DNA from: Solimicrobium sp040544425
Lineage (GTDB): Bacteria > Pseudomonadota > Gammaproteobacteria > Burkholderiales > Burkholderiaceae_D
NCBI GenBank assembly: GCA_040544425.1
Contig: JBEONO010000032.1
Coordinates: 1-20,036 of the forward strand
Length of the DNA: 20,036 bases
Reading direction: 5' to 3'
This document shows, one piece after another, positions 19,882-20,036 of this stretch. The notes beneath the pieces are model-generated. The model was given only the letters and a program-made list of their open reading frames with translations, was not told the origin of the DNA and made no database searches. Position 1 is the first letter of the stretch; every line of letters begins with the position of its first letter. The position numbers and the translations under genes are program-made.

Positions 19882-20036
19882 CTAATTGATGTGTTCCGTC
19901 TTAGCGAAAAACTTATCGACGCTCTTTCGAATTTTGGTGCCGACCTTCTTTTTCATGTCCAATGATATTTTGGCGAAGGCCTTTCGTTCGAGCCTTGAGA
20001 ATTTGAGGCCAAGGCGCTGTCCGATCAGGTAATACC
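19882..20036 (-). CDS. same 154-aa protein, C-terminal part across the circular junction
   Basis: This is the 3' end of the gene that starts at 405. Positions 19942-20036 repeat codons already present at 1-95. The unique part, 19941-19882, adds GTKIRKSVDKFFAKTEHIN and the TAG stop. The tail is Lys-rich. It converges with the PEP-CTERM gene on the other strand, with 66 bp between the two stop codons. Confidence 0.7.
   Translation of the reverse strand, partial: YYLIGQRLGLKFSRLERKAFAKISLDMKKKVGTKIRKSVDKFFAKTEHIN
19942..20036. repeat. terminal direct repeat, right copy (circular overlap)
   Basis: Exact repeat of positions 1-95. Merging the two copies gives a circle of 19,941 bp. Confidence 0.93.

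Overview
The window looks like one complete circular plasmid. The first 95 bases are repeated exactly as the last 95, and a reading frame cut by both ends closes into an intact 154-codon gene when they are joined. The circle would be 19,941 bp. Most of it is moderately AT-rich. A PEP-CTERM secreted protein, an RPA-type replication initiator with iterons, and an IncP/RP4-like mobilization region point to a Gram-negative, probably betaproteobacterial, host. The host is inferred from gene content only.

Layout. (1) 19882 to the end plus 1-1375: small unknown genes and two gene remnants that meet head to head at about 1145. (2) 1372-2459, minus: an XRE regulator, a DnaJ-type zinc protein and a ribbon-helix-helix (RHH) protein. 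(3) 2509-3965, minus: small genes including a DEDDh exoribonuclease-like protein, with a long imperfect palindrome at 2742-2884. (4) 3985-9625: the mobilization core, with traI (relaxase) and traJ on the minus strand, a hairpin-rich probable oriT at 7269-7704, then divergent traK-traL-traM, as in the RP4 Tra1 core. (5) 9704-10571: a ParA ATPase and a small RHH partner. (6) 10597-13693: a promoter with a strong palindrome, a 63-aa protein, then a small membrane protein and trbJ-trbK-trbL. (7) 13709-15167: a lipoprotein, a four-helix membrane protein and an unknown acidic protein, behind a promoter similar to the one at 10625. (8) 15286-17750: terminators, five 22-bp iterons, a DnaA box, the replication initiator and an RHH/zinc-finger protein. 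(9) 17988-18853: a visibly more GC-rich block with a serine resolvase and a small overlapping gene. (10) 19057-19815: the PEP-CTERM protein.

How it fits together. The plasmid encodes its own replication, partition and DNA processing for transfer, but no coupling protein (TraG/VirD4), no transfer ATPase (TrbB, TrbE) and no core-complex genes. It should therefore depend on a helper conjugation machine. Yet it carries three consecutive mating-pore genes, trbJ-trbK-trbL (VirB5-like, lipoprotein, VirB6-like). This recalls mobile elements that supply a few pore subunits to remodel or guard a helper apparatus. Four operons (the exoribonuclease cluster, the 63-aa gene before trb, the lipoprotein operon, and rep) have paired TAC(G/A)TAAA-like sites 24 bp apart in their promoter regions, suggesting one plasmid-wide regulatory circuit. 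These two points are the most interesting parts of the window.
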